A stretch of 64,000 bases of DNA from Hordeum vulgare subsp. vulgare (Eukaryota > Streptophyta > Magnoliopsida > Poales > Poaceae), in the NCBI RefSeq assembly GCF_904849725.1, contig NC_058520.1, positions 318,939,186-319,003,185 of the forward strand, given 5' to 3'. Each line of letters opens with the position of its first letter. The first letter of the stretch is position 1. The position numbers and the translations under genes are program-made. Below are positions 1-12,147 of this stretch, in pieces. The notes under the pieces were generated by a model. The model was not told the origin of the DNA. It did no database searches and worked only from the letters and a program-made list of their open reading frames with translations.

Positions 1-89
1 ATATAAATGAGAGGAATGAGTAGATGAGATATTCTTTAAGGAAGCACCTATCCACAAACACAATCTGTCGGTTAAATTCTAGGAGATCC

Positions 90-1180
90 TCCCTCACCTA
101 AGGGAAATCTCGTGTTTGAATTAAAGAAACTACATGATACATTGAAATATGCTTATCCTGATGAAAACAAGATATATCATGTTATTATTACTGCTAACCT
201 TTCAAAACATGAAGAAAAGAGCTTACTTAAAACTCTTAGGGAGCACTAATGTGCTATTGGATATAGTCTTGATGATCTTAAGGACATTAGTCCCACTCTA
301 TGTTAGCCAAGATTAATATGGAACCGGATGCTAAACCCGTCATTGATAATCAATGTTGCTTGAATCCCAAAATTAAGAAAGTGGTAAAAACTAAAATATT
401 AAACTTCTGGAGAGAGTTATAATTTATCCTATTACTCATAGTAGATGGGTAAGTTATGTTCATTGTGTTCCTAAGAAAGGAGGTATAACAGTTGTTCCAA
501 ATGACAAAAATGAACTTATCCCACAAAGAATTGTAACTTGTTATACGATGTAATTGATTTGTTTGGAAATTAAACAAAGCTACTATTAAAGATCATTACC
601 CCTTTCCTTTTATTGATAAAAAGTTATAAATATTATCTAAGCATACACACTTCCGTTTTCTTGATTGATATTCTCGTTTCTCTTACACACCTCCTTCGAA
701 AGAAGATCAAGAGAAAAATATTTTTACTTATCCTTTTGGAACTTATGCTTATAGACGTATGTATTTTGGTTTATGTAATGCACCTACTACCTTTAAAATA
801 TGTATGACTGCTATATTCTTTGATTTTTGTGAAACAATTGTTGAGGTATTCATGGATGATTTTTCTGTTTATGAGACTTATTTTGATGATTTCTTAAATA
901 ACCTTCATCGAGTTTTGTAGAGATGTTAGAAAACTAATCTTGTCTTCAACTGGGAGAAGTGCCATTTTACGGTGAATGAAGGTATAGTATTGGGCATAAA
1001 ATTTCCGAATGCAGTATTGATGTAGATAAAACTAAAGTTGATGCAATTGATAAACTGTCATGTCCTAAAGATGTTAAAGGTATAAGAAGTTTTCTTGGTC
1101 ATGCTAGTTTCAATAGAAGATTCATTAAAGATTTGTCAAAGATTCCCAGGCCACTAACTAATCTTCTTTAAAAATATGTT
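90..1180 (+). pseudogene. decayed reverse transcriptase of Sabrina-like element
   Basis: Translation in shifting frames gives conserved gypsy RT blocks: a KKGGITVVPND block near 474-506 and the catalytic motif F-M-D-D at 849-860. After it come recognisable remnants of the NWEKCHF and LGHKIS blocks. The enzyme would copy element RNA into DNA in the virus-like particle. Multiple stops and frame changes (for example around 246, 306 and 918) rule out a product. Confidence 0.75.
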
Positions 1181-1700
1181 GCTTTTATATTTTATTATGA
1201 TTGTGTAGAAGACCTTGAAATACTTAAGAAATCCTTAATTTCTTCACCTATAATTCAACCACCTCATTGGAACTTACCAATTGCAGTTATTTGTGAGGCT
1301 ACTGATGACGTTGTTGCTGTTGTTCTAGAGCAAAGCATACACAAGAAATTGAATATTATTCATTATGATAGTAAGACTCAAGACAATGCTCAAAGAAATT
1401 ATGCTACTGTTGATAAAAAAATTACAAGTTGTGTTTGCATTTGATAAGTTTAGACCTTATATTGTTTATTCTGAAGTTGCTATTCACATCGATCACGCTG
1501 CTATTAAATACCTTATGGAAAAGAAAGATGCTAAACATGGACTAATTAGGTGTGTTCTTTTACTTCAAGAATTTAACTTGCATATTATTGATAGAAGGGG
1601 GGCCAAGAATATAGCAGATAATTTGTCTAGAACGAAAAATGTTCTTGATGGCCCACTTCCTATTGATGATAGTTTTGGTGATGAGCAATTAGTTGTTATA
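1181..1700 (+). pseudogene. decayed RNase H domain of Sabrina-like element
   Basis: From 1365 an open frame contains AFDKFRPYIVYSEV, then a block around HIDHAAIKYLMEKKDAKHG and LLQEFNLHIIDRRGAKN. This is the usual C-terminal half of a gypsy RNase H and its junction with the integrase-side linker (NLSR near 1618-1632). The N-terminal half just upstream is out of frame with stops. In a live element it would degrade the RNA of the RNA/DNA hybrid. Confidence 0.7.
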
Positions 1701-2998
1701 AATGCTTCTCGTAGTAATCCTTGCTATGAAGATTATGCTAATCACATTGTTGCTAAATATATACCACATAGTTTCACATACCAACACAAGAAAAAGTTCT
1801 TCTTTGATATAAGACAATACTTTTGGGATGACCCACATCTATATAGAGAAGGAGTAGGTGGTTTTATTAGATGTTGCGTACCTGACCATGAACTGGAAAA
1901 AATCCTACAAAAGTGTCATTCTAAGGCATACATATGGTACCACGTTGGAGACAGAACTGCACATAAGGTATTACACTCTGGTTTTTATTAACCCACTCTT
2001 TTCAAATATGCACGTAAGATTGTCCTTTCTTGTGATGAGTGCCAAAGAATGGTAATATTGGTTGATGTCAGGAAATGCCTATTAATTATTCACTTTTTAT
2101 TTAACCATTTCATGTCTGGGATTTTAATTATACGGGACCTTTCCTTCATCTATGGGTATACTCATATTCTTGTTGGTCTTGATTACGTTACTAAGTGGGT
2201 ATAAGCTATTCCAACTAGTAATGATGATTATAACACTTCTATTAAAATGGTTAAAGCAGTTATTTTCCCAAGGTTTGGAGTCCCTAGATACTTAATAACT
2301 GATGGTGGTTCACATTTCATTCATGGTGATTTTCGTAAACTTCTAGCTAAATAAGATGTTAACCATAGAATTGCATTACATTATCATCCTAAGTCTAGTG
2401 GTAAGTTGAATTAAGAAATAGAGAAATAAAGTTGATTTTGCAAAAGACTCGTAATAGATCTATAAAGAATTAGTCTAAGAAACTTGATGATGCATTATAC
2501 ACATATAGAACAAGCTATAAAAACCCTATGGGAATGTCCCCATATAAAATGCTCTACAGGAAAAGCATCTTATTTACCTATTGAGTAAGAACATAAAGCT
2601 TATTGGGCAATTAAAAAACGTAATTACGATTTCAAACTTGCCAGTGAAAAGAGATTATTTGATGTTATCTCTCTAGATGAATGGAGGAAACAAGCTTATG
2701 AAAATGCCAATTTTTTAAAGAAAAGGTTAAATGATGGCATGACAAAAGAATCCAAAAATTGGGAATTTAAAGTAGGAGATCAAGTTCTTTTGTACAATTC
2801 TTGTGTCTGATTCTTTGCTGGAAAGATTCTCTCTAAATGGGAAGGACCGTATATCATCGAAGAAGTTTATCCCTCTAGAGATATTAAGATCAACAATGCC
2901 GAAAGCACAGATTCAAGAGTGGTTAATGGGTAAAGAATTAAACATCATATCCGAGGTATGGCCATTAATGTTGAAACTAATATTATCCAAGTGGTGAC
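1701..2998 (+). pseudogene. decayed integrase of Sabrina-like element
   Basis: The block resembles the H-H-C-C zinc region (CHSKAYIWYHVGDRTAHKV near 1914-1970, then CDECQRM near 2032). The catalytic core follows (HILVGLDYVTKWV near 2164, TDGGSHFIHGDFRKLLAK near 2300) and then the C-terminal DEWRKQAYENA and KWEGPYIIEEV blocks. Stops occur within the core, for example TAA after LLAK near 2353. It aligns block for block with the better preserved integrase at 62974-64000, which makes the assignment secure. It would have inserted element cDNA into the chromosome. Confidence 0.75.
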
Positions 2999-3916
2999 AC
3001 TGGAAAAACACATAGGAGATACCTTCGAGAACACTTGTGAATGCTGCAAAGGAGTAGGTATGTGATACAGTATGTAAACTGACTCCAAAAATTGCACAAA
3101 AAATATTTTTGTCCATTTTGGAATATTAGAAAAATTACAAAAACAGGAACGAGCCGAGGGGACCCACATGGAGGTCACAAGGAAACATGCCACGACTTAC
3201 CCACCAAGCGCGTTGGGTTGCCTTGTGGGCCCCTCGTGTGCCCTCCCAATTCTGTTTTCTTCCGCGACAAGTGTTCTCTCAAAGAAAATTCATTATATAT
3301 AGCCCCGTGTGTTTTGACCACCACATCACAAGTTTCTCCTATGTTCTTGTTTTAGGTTGTTTTTCTCTATCAGATCCGAGGTCCCAAAGCTATGTCATGC
3401 TCCTCCAACAATGGTAACAATTCTTGGTTGCTGCATATGGACCTGGAGAGAGAAGGTACCGAGGAAGTCATCTCAGGAGAACGTTGTTTTGACTCCATGG
3501 AGGTGCAACCCCTTCTTAGGAGCGAGGCACGCTTGCTCGCATCTCTACCACTCCAAATTCTTGCACACTTATGGGAAGAAGAAGTTAACCAGTTCAAGGT
3601 CTACAAGGTGAATCCAATCTAAGGAAGCCTCCTCGTAGGTTACATGAAATCAGTTTCATATTCTAATTCCTAATTATGGGGTTCCAAATACCTGCTGAGT
3701 GCATATACCGTCCAACTAAGACATCCGTCTCCCAAGTGAAAGTGATGTAGGAAAGTATTCTTAGTGACCGGAAAACAAATACCTTATGGTGGAAGTGGAA
3801 AGAAGCACTACAATGATTTAGCAGCTGCTTGAAGGAAACTTTGCTGGCTGTCATGGAAAATAAGCCTACCACTTCATCATAGTCATCACCCAAGAAGGAA
3901 ACTTGAGTACACGGGT
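2999..3916 (+). other. post-pol tail of Sabrina-like element
   Basis: This is non-coding or env-region remnant sequence between integrase and the solo LTR. It is collinear with 62300-62970 on the minus strand: both have an A/T-rich stretch with ATTTTGGAATATT-like sequence followed by a GC-rich segment. Short open frames here (3357-3622) do not form a convincing protein, although the equivalent stretch of the second copy holds an acidic 179-residue open frame. No function can be assigned. Confidence 0.55.
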
Positions 3917-3921
3917 ATGGG

Positions 3922-5469
3922 TGCTACTTCTCAAACAACAGTGCCAGAAATTGACACGTTGACGGAGACTTGCTTGCGTTGGTTTTTCCCATGCAGAGGA
4001 AAGGGTGATGCAGCACAGGAGCAGTAAGTATTTACCTCAGTTTGAGAACCAAGGTATCAATCCAGTAGGAGAATCTCGTCAAGTCCAGAGTATCTGCGTA
4101 AACACAAAAGAGCTTGCACCCAACGCTATAAAGGGGTTGTCAATCCCTTCAAGATTGATTGCAAAGTGAGATATGAAGGCGGAAAGTGAAACGAAGTAAA
4201 AGTGTAAGGCTGAAAATATGGTGTGGAGTGGAGCCGGGGGCCATAGTGTTCACTAGAGGCTTCTCTCAAAATAGAAAATATTACGGTGGGTGAACAAATT
4301 ACTGTCGAGCAATTGATAGAACCATGCAATGTCATTACGATATCTAAGGCAATGATCATACATATAGGCATCACGTCCGAGACAAGTAGACCGATACTTT
4401 CTGCATCTACTACTTGTACTCCACACATCGACCGCTATCCAACATGCATCTAGTGTATTGGGTTCATGACGAACAGAGTAACGCCTTAAGCAAGATGACA
4501 TGATGTAGAGGGATAATCTCAAACCAATGATGAAAACCCCATCTTTTTACACTTGATGGCAACAACACTATGCGTGCCTCGCTACCCCTTCTGTCACTGG
4601 GTGAGGTCACCGCACGGTATGAACCCAAAACCAAGCACTTCTCCCATTGCAAGAATCATAGATCTAGTTGGCCAAACAAAACCCACAACTCGAAGAGAAT
4701 TACAAGGATAAGAAATCATGCATAAGAGAGATCAGAAGAAACTCAAATAAGATTCATAGATAATGTGATCATAAATCCAAAATTCATAGGATCTCGACAA
4801 ACACACCGCAAAAGAATATTACATCGGATAGATCTCCATGAAGATCATGGAGGACTTTGTATTGAAGATCCAAGAGAGAGAAGAAGCCATCTAGCTACTA
4901 GCTATGGACTCGTAGGTCTATGGTGAACTACTCACGCATCATCGGAGAAGTCATGGTGTTTATGAAAAAGCCCTCCGTATCTGAATCCCCCCTCCGGAAG
5001 GGCACCAGAACGTGCCCCAGATGGGATCTTGCGGAGACAGAAGCTTGCGGCGGCGGAAAAGTACTTTCGATGATCTCTTGATTTTTCTGGGATTTTAGGG
5101 AATTTATAGGCGAAAGACCTAGGGCAGAGGAGGCCCATGGAGCCCACAATCCTGGGAGGCGCGGGACCCCCTGGCCGCGGCTAGGGGGCTTATGGGGTCC
5201 CTGGTGGATCCCTTCCCTGATTCTCAAGCTTCCCAATCTTTTTTTGTTTCAGAAAAAATCTTTTTGGCAGTTTCGTTTCGTTTCGTTTGGACTCCGTTTA
5301 AAATCCTCCTCTGAAAGGGGTCAAAACATGGAGAAAACAGGAACTGACACTTGGCACTGAGTTAATAAGTTAGTCTCAAAAAGATATAAAAGGCATACAA
5401 AACATCCAAAGTTTGACAAGATAGTAGCATGAAACCATCAAAAATTATAGATACGTTGGAGACGTATCA
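3922..5469 (-). mobile_element. WHAM-like gypsy solo LTR with perfect TSD
   Basis: On the minus strand the unit begins TGATACGTCTCC at 5469 and ends GTAGCA at 3922, giving a canonical TG...CA LTR of 1548 bp. It is flanked by the perfect 5-bp duplication ATGGG at 3917-3921 and 5470-5474. No internal domain or second LTR is present, so this is a solo LTR, the normal product of recombination between two LTRs. It sits inside the Sabrina-like tail, whose sequence resumes directly after 5474. A TATA box lies at 5102-5110. The WHAM label is by recall of the LTR ends. Confidence 0.85.
5102..5110 (-). promoter_or_regulatory. TATA box of the solo LTR
   Basis: The minus strand reads GCCTATAAATTCC at this point, after a GC-rich upstream part of the LTR and before a CCGCCGCC-rich leader. 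That is the usual layout of a Pol II LTR promoter. Any transcript would run leftward into the Sabrina-like element. Confidence 0.5.
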
Positions 5470-5474
5470 ATGGG

Positions 5475-6141
5475 CATCACCCTTAGCTTGTTCCAAGCTT
5501 GGGGGAGGTGCCTCGATGTCGTATGACCATCAATTTAACCATCATTACGAATACCAGTTTCATCCTTGTTAACCTATGATTTAGAAGCATAAAGTATAAT
5601 ACGATTAAGTTTGGAGTGTTTGCTTAGTGACCTATCTATCGATGTGACCGAGTTCAGGAGTTATATAATAAAGAGCAGTTTGAATTCGCTTGCTTTACCT
5701 TCTTGCATCAATCCTAGCAATGAAAAGAATGAATAAAAGATCATATTCTAATCCCATGGGGATTGGTGACTTCACATAAAAAGAGTATGATTGATAAACT
5801 TGTTGGGAGTTATCAAACGTAGAATTAGTCATTGCTGCAATTGCATGAAAAATTGATAACGGATGAGAGGTCTCACATATAAATATACTATCTTGGACAT
5901 CTTCAATGATTGTGGGCCATCATTATATATTCTATGCATGATCAAATAGTTGATGTTGGACAAAGAAGACAACGTTATGATTTATGCTTATTTATATTCA
6001 CATAGAAGTTATATTGTTATGGATGCTCCAACATGTGGTGCTTGCTCATAAACTTTGCTTGCCAAAAATTCGCACCAAGTAGAGGTACTACTTCTCCATC
6101 CATAAACCTTAAACACAGTTTCATGCCATGAGAGTCCATCG
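5475..6141 (+). other. Sabrina-like 3' non-coding tail, middle part
   Basis: Sequence resumes after the solo LTR and matches the minus-strand copy at about 61510-62180. Shared landmarks are TTGTTCCAAGCTTGGGGGAG at 5489-5508, TGATGTTGGACAAAGAAGAC near 5953, and GCACCAAGTAGAGGTACTACTT near 6072. An internal polypurine tract at 5495-5507 is described separately. No coding potential is visible. Confidence 0.65.
5495..5507 (+). promoter_or_regulatory. internal polypurine tract of Sabrina-like element
   Basis: The 13-mer AAGCTTGGGGGAG is the same motif that precedes the 3' LTR as terminal polypurine tract (here at 10614-10625, one G shorter). The other copy has it exactly at both the internal (62135-62147) and terminal (60654-60666) sites. 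Polypurine tracts prime plus-strand DNA synthesis, so this may be a second, central-type primer. The role is inference. Confidence 0.5.
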
Positions 6142-6146
6142 TACCT

Positions 6147-9100
6147 TGTCACATCCCTGACACCTTAAGCAAGTTAGTCTTGAGATCATGTCTTCTTTGC
6201 ATTTGCATCTAAGAATTTTCAACAAGAACAAGAAAGTGGCAAAGGAAAAACTCAAAACCCTAGCCACTACTTTAAATAAAGGAAATCTCAAACTAGTTAA
6301 AATCAATGAACCCAAAATGGCCTCAAGAAATGTTCAAACTTTCTGATAAATCATGAAAGTAAATGAGCATTGGAGAAAACTATTTTCTTGACACTTTAAG
6401 CATTTTAAATAAATGCAAAAAGCTACTGGTTTCAAGTTTTAAATTTGAAATCAGAAACTTTAAATTTTCAGAATTGTTGAAAACTTTGGAAATGGTTGGG
6501 AATATTATAACAAACATTCAGGTGCATTTAAAATAGTTGTACAACCTATTTTTGAGCTGAAATAAATAGAAAAACATTTGCTAGCAAAACAGAACAAAAC
6601 ATAAAAGAAATAAGAGGAAGAAAAACCTTACCTATCGCCTGAGGAGGCCCAGTCCACCAGGGGCACGACTCTCTTCTTCCTCCTGCCAGGAGGAGAAGCA
6701 GCTGCGTGCCGACGCGCCGGCGAGCGTGGCCACGTCCCGTGGCCACCTCCTGCTTTTCCGAGCCACGCAGACGGCGGGGATAAGCTCCCCGAGGCCTCCT
6801 CTACCATTCCCAGCGTTAGCTCTCTCCCTCCTCCGGGATCTCTCCTTCCCCTTCTGCCGCCATTGGAGCCGAGCAAAGCTCGAGCTGCCCGTGCCCCTAG
6901 CCTTAGGATCCTCTTGCTGAGCACGCCGTTAGCTCCACCTCGTCGGTCTGGTCCTCCCTGCAGAAGCCAAAGCCACTCCGAGCCCTGCAATGCCCACGGC
7001 ACCGTCGTCTTCAACCTCTGGCCGCCGGACCTCTTCCGTCGATTCGATCCCTCCGGCACACCCCCGAGCCCTACAACAACACCATCGGAACCGCCGTGAG
7101 CTCATCATCATTTCCCCTCTCGCCCCACGCTCTTCCGTGCACCATAGCCCCATTCCCCACCAAGGCCGAGAGCTCCTCGCCGCCGGTCATGTTGTCGTCG
7201 TCGCTGTGGTGTCTGTTCCACACGCTCGAGCTAGGGATCGAGCTCCTGGAGCCTCCAGGAGTGTGATGAGCCCATCAGCTGTCCTTCCCGTGCCCTAGAG
7301 CCATCAACCGTGGGAGGCCGAGCTTCGGCCGCCGCTTCGGCTCGTCGTCGGCGCCTCTCCCGGCGACCCTAGCCTCCCCTGATGCCCCCGCTAGATGCGG
7401 CGTTGCACCAGCTACCCGTAGCTCCTTTCTGCGCCCATAACTGACGGCCGATGTGCTGTCTAGCTCTCTCCGGTGAGCCCTCCGCCGCGCCCGTGGTCGC
7501 CGTCGGCCATACTCCGGTGGGGGCCGACGTGGCCAAGTTAACCCAGCAGCTTAGGAGCTTAAACACTCGTTGACAGTGGGCCCAAGGCCAAGTCAACGTA
7601 GTTAAGGGACTGGTCAGCGCGGGATTAATCCCAGAGAGGCTGACCAGTGGTTCCCCCCTGTCAGGTTTGACCTGAACAGGTCGGCTGACCTGCTGACGTC
7701 AGGCTGATGCAATAAAGAGAATTTCCAGTATAGAAATAATTCCAGGAAATTGCTAAAACTTGTAAAAATCATAGAAATTAATCTGTAACTCCAATGAAAA
7801 TAATTTAGATATGAAAAAGCATCAGAAAAATTCAAGAATTCTGAATATGCTATTTTCAACCATGTTTGAAAAAGTTACAGAACCCTAACATATAGAATAA
7901 GGAATAACTCAATTCTTATAATTACTTTTTAAATGGAATTTGGAAAATATTCAAATTTCATTATGAATGCCATGATCACACACTGTCCTAATTACAAATC
8001 AGTACCTTAACATGACATCTCATGCATGTTAACATCAAGTTGATGTGAGCATCAGGTCGAATCAATTAAATTGGTATTCGAGAATACCTTGTTTGAATTG
8101 ATTTTGAATGTGATTCAAATCAACTTCAAACCTAACACATGTTGATTATAATAATATCACCTTGCATTCTCATGCCATGCTCATGCATCATCTTGTTTGC
8201 ATATGATTGTTATTGATTTTTGCCATTCATTTTGGTAGGCTCCGCACCCTCGGATTCCACTGAATATCCGTCTGACGGATATTGTCCCTCCTCTGAGAAA
8301 CAAGGCAAGCAACCCTTTTGATCATCCCGATAAATCCCATGTTCTGTCTCCTCCACCTATTTATTGCATTATGATCAAATGCTTCAACTGCTTTTGCCAC
8401 GATTAGTTGAACCCACTTCCTTTGCATGACCTAAGCTTGTCACAGTAAATAGCCGAACCTTGCAACATAGCATACCTGGTAGTTGCTTGAGCTGTGATGT
8501 GCCTTATCCTGCTATGCATGCTATGCTTAGAGTGGTGTATGGTCTGTCATCTGGGAGATGAACAGAATTGTGCGAATGTGTTCGGTAAGCAAAGATTGTG
8601 TGTTGAACCTGATTTGGTAAAGGTACCGGTGAAAGGTTGTGTAGGAGTACATGGCGGGTTGTTTCATTGGAACCGTCCTTAGGAACTGAGTTCCGTGTAT
8701 GTAATCCAAGACTAGATACTACCACATGTTGGGATACTTAATTGACCCTCTCGACTTATTAATCGCTTAGTACTCGGTCCAGGAGTTGCAAGTAGTTTCT
8801 GGTGTTTATAGTAATGCTGGAGGCCGTGCATGGTGCTGACCTGAGAGGTGGGCCGTGATGCGGTAGGCAGTGGCACGGTGTACCAAGTGGCACCCGGATG
8901 GTGGGCTTGGGAACCCTGCGCACATCGTTTGAGGCCGTGGCGGAAACCTCGGCCGGACTTTCGTAGGGGTTACTCTCAGATAGGCGATAAACCTGGAGTA
9001 GGTACTAGTGTGGTTAACGGTCGTGGCCGACTCCCTCGCTGGGCCTCCGCTTGAAGGTTGCCGAGGTGCATGACGTGCACATGGTGATAAGTGGCGAGAG

Positions 9101-10271
9101 CGTGTGTGACGAAGTACACCCCTGCAGGGTTATGATCTATTCGAATAGCCGCGTCCGCGGATATGGACTACTTGGAGACATATGTTGTTCATAGATAACT
9201 TCAATGGCTACTCATAAAATTGCCAAGATAAGCGTGAGTGTCGTGGACGGCATTTCCGTACGGAGACGGAATGATTCCACGATAGTGTATTGTTGTGGTG
9301 TTAGTGGACTCGTTTGCGAGAAATCAAGTTGTCAAAATTATTTAAAAATGCAAGTTGTCTAGCCACGAGTCAAATGCTGGCTTTCCGCATGTAACCCCAC
9401 AATACCTTTTGATACCTTGCAAGAGTAGTTAGTTATCCTAAAGTCTTGCTGAGTACCTTCGTACTCATGTTTGCCTAATACATGTTGCAGAGGTTGCTAA
9501 TGACCCTAATGGAGGGTTCTTCGTAGACATCGATGACGACGAGTAGCTGGTGTCCCAGCTACGATCTGGCCCTACGTTGGTATGTAGTATAGTCAGGCCA
9601 TGTGCCTTCTAGTTGCCCTGTCTGTACTCAGACAGTTTATAACTCTTCCGCTGGCTTGTAACTGAATGACTGCTATTATGGGTCGTGAGACCCTTAATGT
9701 GTAATATTATGTGTGTGGCTCTTCCGAGCCTCTTAAATAAAGCTTGTATGTTTATGGTTATGTTGTGATGCCATCGATGTATCTATACATATCGGTATGC
9801 CATGCGTACGTGTGTCGTACTTGATATGTATGGGGTTCGATTACCTAGTCGTGAACTGTAGTAGCACTCCTTACAAGGAAATGCCCCTTTGTGATCCAAC
9901 GAGCCTTGGTAGTTCGCTACTGCTCCGGACACATTGGTTGACCGGCATGTGTCCTTCTTAGCTGCTGTGTCTGTCCCCTTTGGGGAAATGTCACGCGATG
10001 TAATGGACTCCTTGTAGCTTGCTACGACTCGTCTACCTTCGCTGATGACCGACACCTGCTTTGTTGGGTCATGTATGCCTGTCCTTGTGCGGTACTGCCA
10101 CTTTGGTTTATGACTAGACATGTCAATCCAGGTTCTTTGACATTAGATTGCTAGCGACACTATCGCATACGTGAGTCAAAGGACGCAAACGGTCCCGGCT
10201 AAGGTAAGGCTGCAGCCGTGGAGTTAACCGTGCGTGAGACCACAAAGGGATGCGATGTGTTACAGGCTAGA
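6147..10271. mobile_element. 4.1-kb insertion, probably a long (Sukkula-type) gypsy LTR
   Basis: The insert breaks the Sabrina-like tail. It begins TGTCACATCCC at 6147 and ends near GATGTGTTACA (10264) or 10271, so its ends are imperfect inverted repeats of LTR type. Flanks TACCT (6142-6146) and TTCCT (10272-10276) are a 4/5 match, and joining the flanks restores the order seen in the other Sabrina-like copy. No credible protein is encoded. The interior has a GC-rich, CCGCC-rich stretch at about 6640-7650, like the leader of long gypsy LTRs. LTRs over 4 kb are known for Sukkula-type elements. Orientation as drawn assumes TG at the left. The family is tentative. Confidence 0.5.
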
Positions 10272-10613
10272 TTCCTATGGCTTAGGATCGGCAATCATAG
10301 AGGACTAATGATAGTTGAATATGTGAACTTGATAAACAAACCTCTCACATAGACTATTTCTAAAATATGATGATTACAATTGCCTCAATGACTAAGAACA
10401 TAGCTTGTTTTTATTCAATAAGGTTCGTGGATAATACTTTACCGTGTGAATAGCTTATCACTTGTTCATGAGAAGTTTTATTATAATATATTGCTACTAT
10501 TATAATGATCATGATGATATCATGTCCGTAATTTGTTTTTATCAACACCTCTCTCTCTAATCATGTGGTCATTATTATAGAGTTCGGCTTTCTCTTGAGG
10601 ACAAGCGAGGTCT
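10272..10613 (+). other. Sabrina-like tail, last part before the 3' LTR
   Basis: After the long insert, sequence matches the minus-strand copy at about 60670-60900. The shared landmark is TTGAGGACAAGCGAGGTCTAAGC just before the polypurine tract (10595-10617). It is A/T-rich with no open frame. Confidence 0.6.
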
Positions 10614-10626
10614 AAGCTTGGGGAGT
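10614..10626 (+). promoter_or_regulatory. terminal polypurine tract
   Basis: AAGCTTGGGGAGT lies directly against the LTR start TGACATGTCC at 10627. It is the plus-strand primer site of the element. The second copy has AAGCTTGGGGGAG at the same place. Confidence 0.75.
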
Positions 10627-11469
10627 TGACATGTCCATTTTGCAACATGATTTCCTATTGATATTTATAATGTTTTCACGCGTTATTTCACTTTTTGATG
10701 AAATCCTTATATCTTTTCTCTCTTATTTTACAAGGTCTACACAAAGAGGGAAATCACAGGAAACTGGAATTCTAGACCTGAAAGGCTATTGAAAAGGTTG
10801 GAAATTGTAGGGACTCCAAATTAACTAAAACTTTAGATATATTTTTTGTGGAATATATAATGAATATTGGAGCAAATTACCACTGGAGGGGTCCCATGAG
10901 TTTCCCACAAGGCAATGAGTCATGTCCACTCCCTAGGTGTGCTCTGATGCCTTGTGGATCCCACAGTCTGTCTCATGTGCCCATCTTCTGCTATAGGAAG
11001 GATTTTGAACTATAGAATGTCAAGAGGATACTTTCGGGATGAAGCGCCACCGTCTCGAAGGGCAAACTTGGGGAGGAGCACTTTTGCTCTCCGACAGAGA
11101 GATTCTACATGGGAAATCAAAGCCATCGTTGTCACCAACACTTCCTCCTTCGTGGGACGATCAATCTTCATGAACATCTTCACCAGCACCATCTCATCTC
11201 AAACCCTGATTCATCTCTTGTATTCAATATTTTTCTCGAAACCTCATATTGGTACCCGTGGGTTGCTAGTAGGGTTGATTAAATCTTGTAGTTTATGCTA
11301 GTTGGTTTACTTGGTGGAAGATAATATGTTTAGATCCTTAATCATATTCATTGTACATCTGATATTGAACATGGTATTGATTTGTGAGTAGTTACTTTAG
11401 TTCTTAAGGACATGGGAGACGTCTAGTTATACGTAACCATGTCAAGTTGGTATCCGTTTGATATTTTAA

Positions 11470-11512
<43 letters not shown>

Positions 11513-12147
11513 CTTCCTTTAGTGGTGTCATGTGAATGCCAACTACATGAAACTTTACCATATATGGGCCTAAGGGAAGGCATTGTGGAGTAATAAGTAG
11601 ATGATGGGTTTCTAGAGTGACAGAAGCTTAAACCCTAGTTTATGCAGTATTCCATAAGGGGCTAATTTGGATCCATATATTTCATGCTATGGTTAGATTT
11701 ATGTGAATTCTTTTTTCATAGATGTGGATGCTTGCCGGAGGGGGTAACCATAAGTGGGTTGCTTGGCCAATAAAGAACAGGACCCAAGAACCAATCCACC
11801 CACATATCAAATTATCAAAGTAACGGACGTGAATCAACTCAACATGATGAACGCAACTAGATGACAATTCTGATGTGTCCTCGAGAGCACCTTGCTCTAT
11901 ATAGGAGAAATTTTCGGCTTGTCGCTATAAAAAGGATTAGGCCACCTTGCTGCACCTTTGCTACTATTGTTACATGTTACTTGGTACAAATTATCTTGCT
12001 ACAAAATTATCTATTACTGCTACTTACAACACTTGTAGAGAATACCTTGCTAAAAACCGCTTGTTATTTCCTTCTGCTCCTTGTTCGGTCAGACACTCTT
12101 AATTACCGAAAGGACTATAATTGACCTCTTATAATTGTGGGTCATCC
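10627..12147 (+). repeat. 3' LTR of Sabrina-like element
   Basis: The LTR starts TGACATGTCCATTTTGC and ends near GTGGGTCATC, about 1521 bp. It is collinear with the 1519-bp LTR at 59134-60652 on the other strand. Shared landmarks include TCTCATCTCAAACCCTGATTC, TTGCTAGTAGGGTTGATTAA and CCACCTTGCTGCACCTTTGC. An (AT)n tract at 11472-11517 is an addition relative to the other copy. The right target duplication cannot be checked because the 5' end is outside the window. Confidence 0.8.
11472..11517. repeat. (AT)n microsatellite in LTR
   Basis: This is an uninterrupted AT tract of about 46 bp inside the 3' LTR. The corresponding position of the second Sabrina-like LTR lacks it, so it expanded after insertion. 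It is a likely length polymorphism. Confidence 0.9.

Larger units (their letters stand above)
1..12147 (+). mobile_element. Sabrina-like (Athila lineage) Ty3/gypsy element, 5' part outside window
   Basis: The plus strand carries degenerate pol (reverse transcriptase, RNase H, integrase), then a long non-coding 3' tail, a polypurine tract and a 1.5-kb LTR. This order and the long tail fit the Athila lineage. The LTR and tail are collinear with the second copy at 59134-64000 on the other strand. The 5' LTR and gag lie left of the window. Two later insertions interrupt it: a solo LTR at 3922-5469 and a 4.1-kb LTR-like insert at 6147-10271. About 400 bp of tail present in the other copy appears to be missing after 10290. 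The element is dead. The family name is from recall, so superfamily and lineage are surer than the name. Confidence 0.8.

Noticed and set aside
6546..7298. Long open frames on both strands in GC-rich DNA
   Set aside because: P/S/R-rich readings overlap on opposite strands with no domain. They reflect base composition in the leader part of the putative long LTR.
11472..11517. AT tract as a matrix attachment site or origin
   Set aside because: A simple microsatellite expansion in an LTR explains it.
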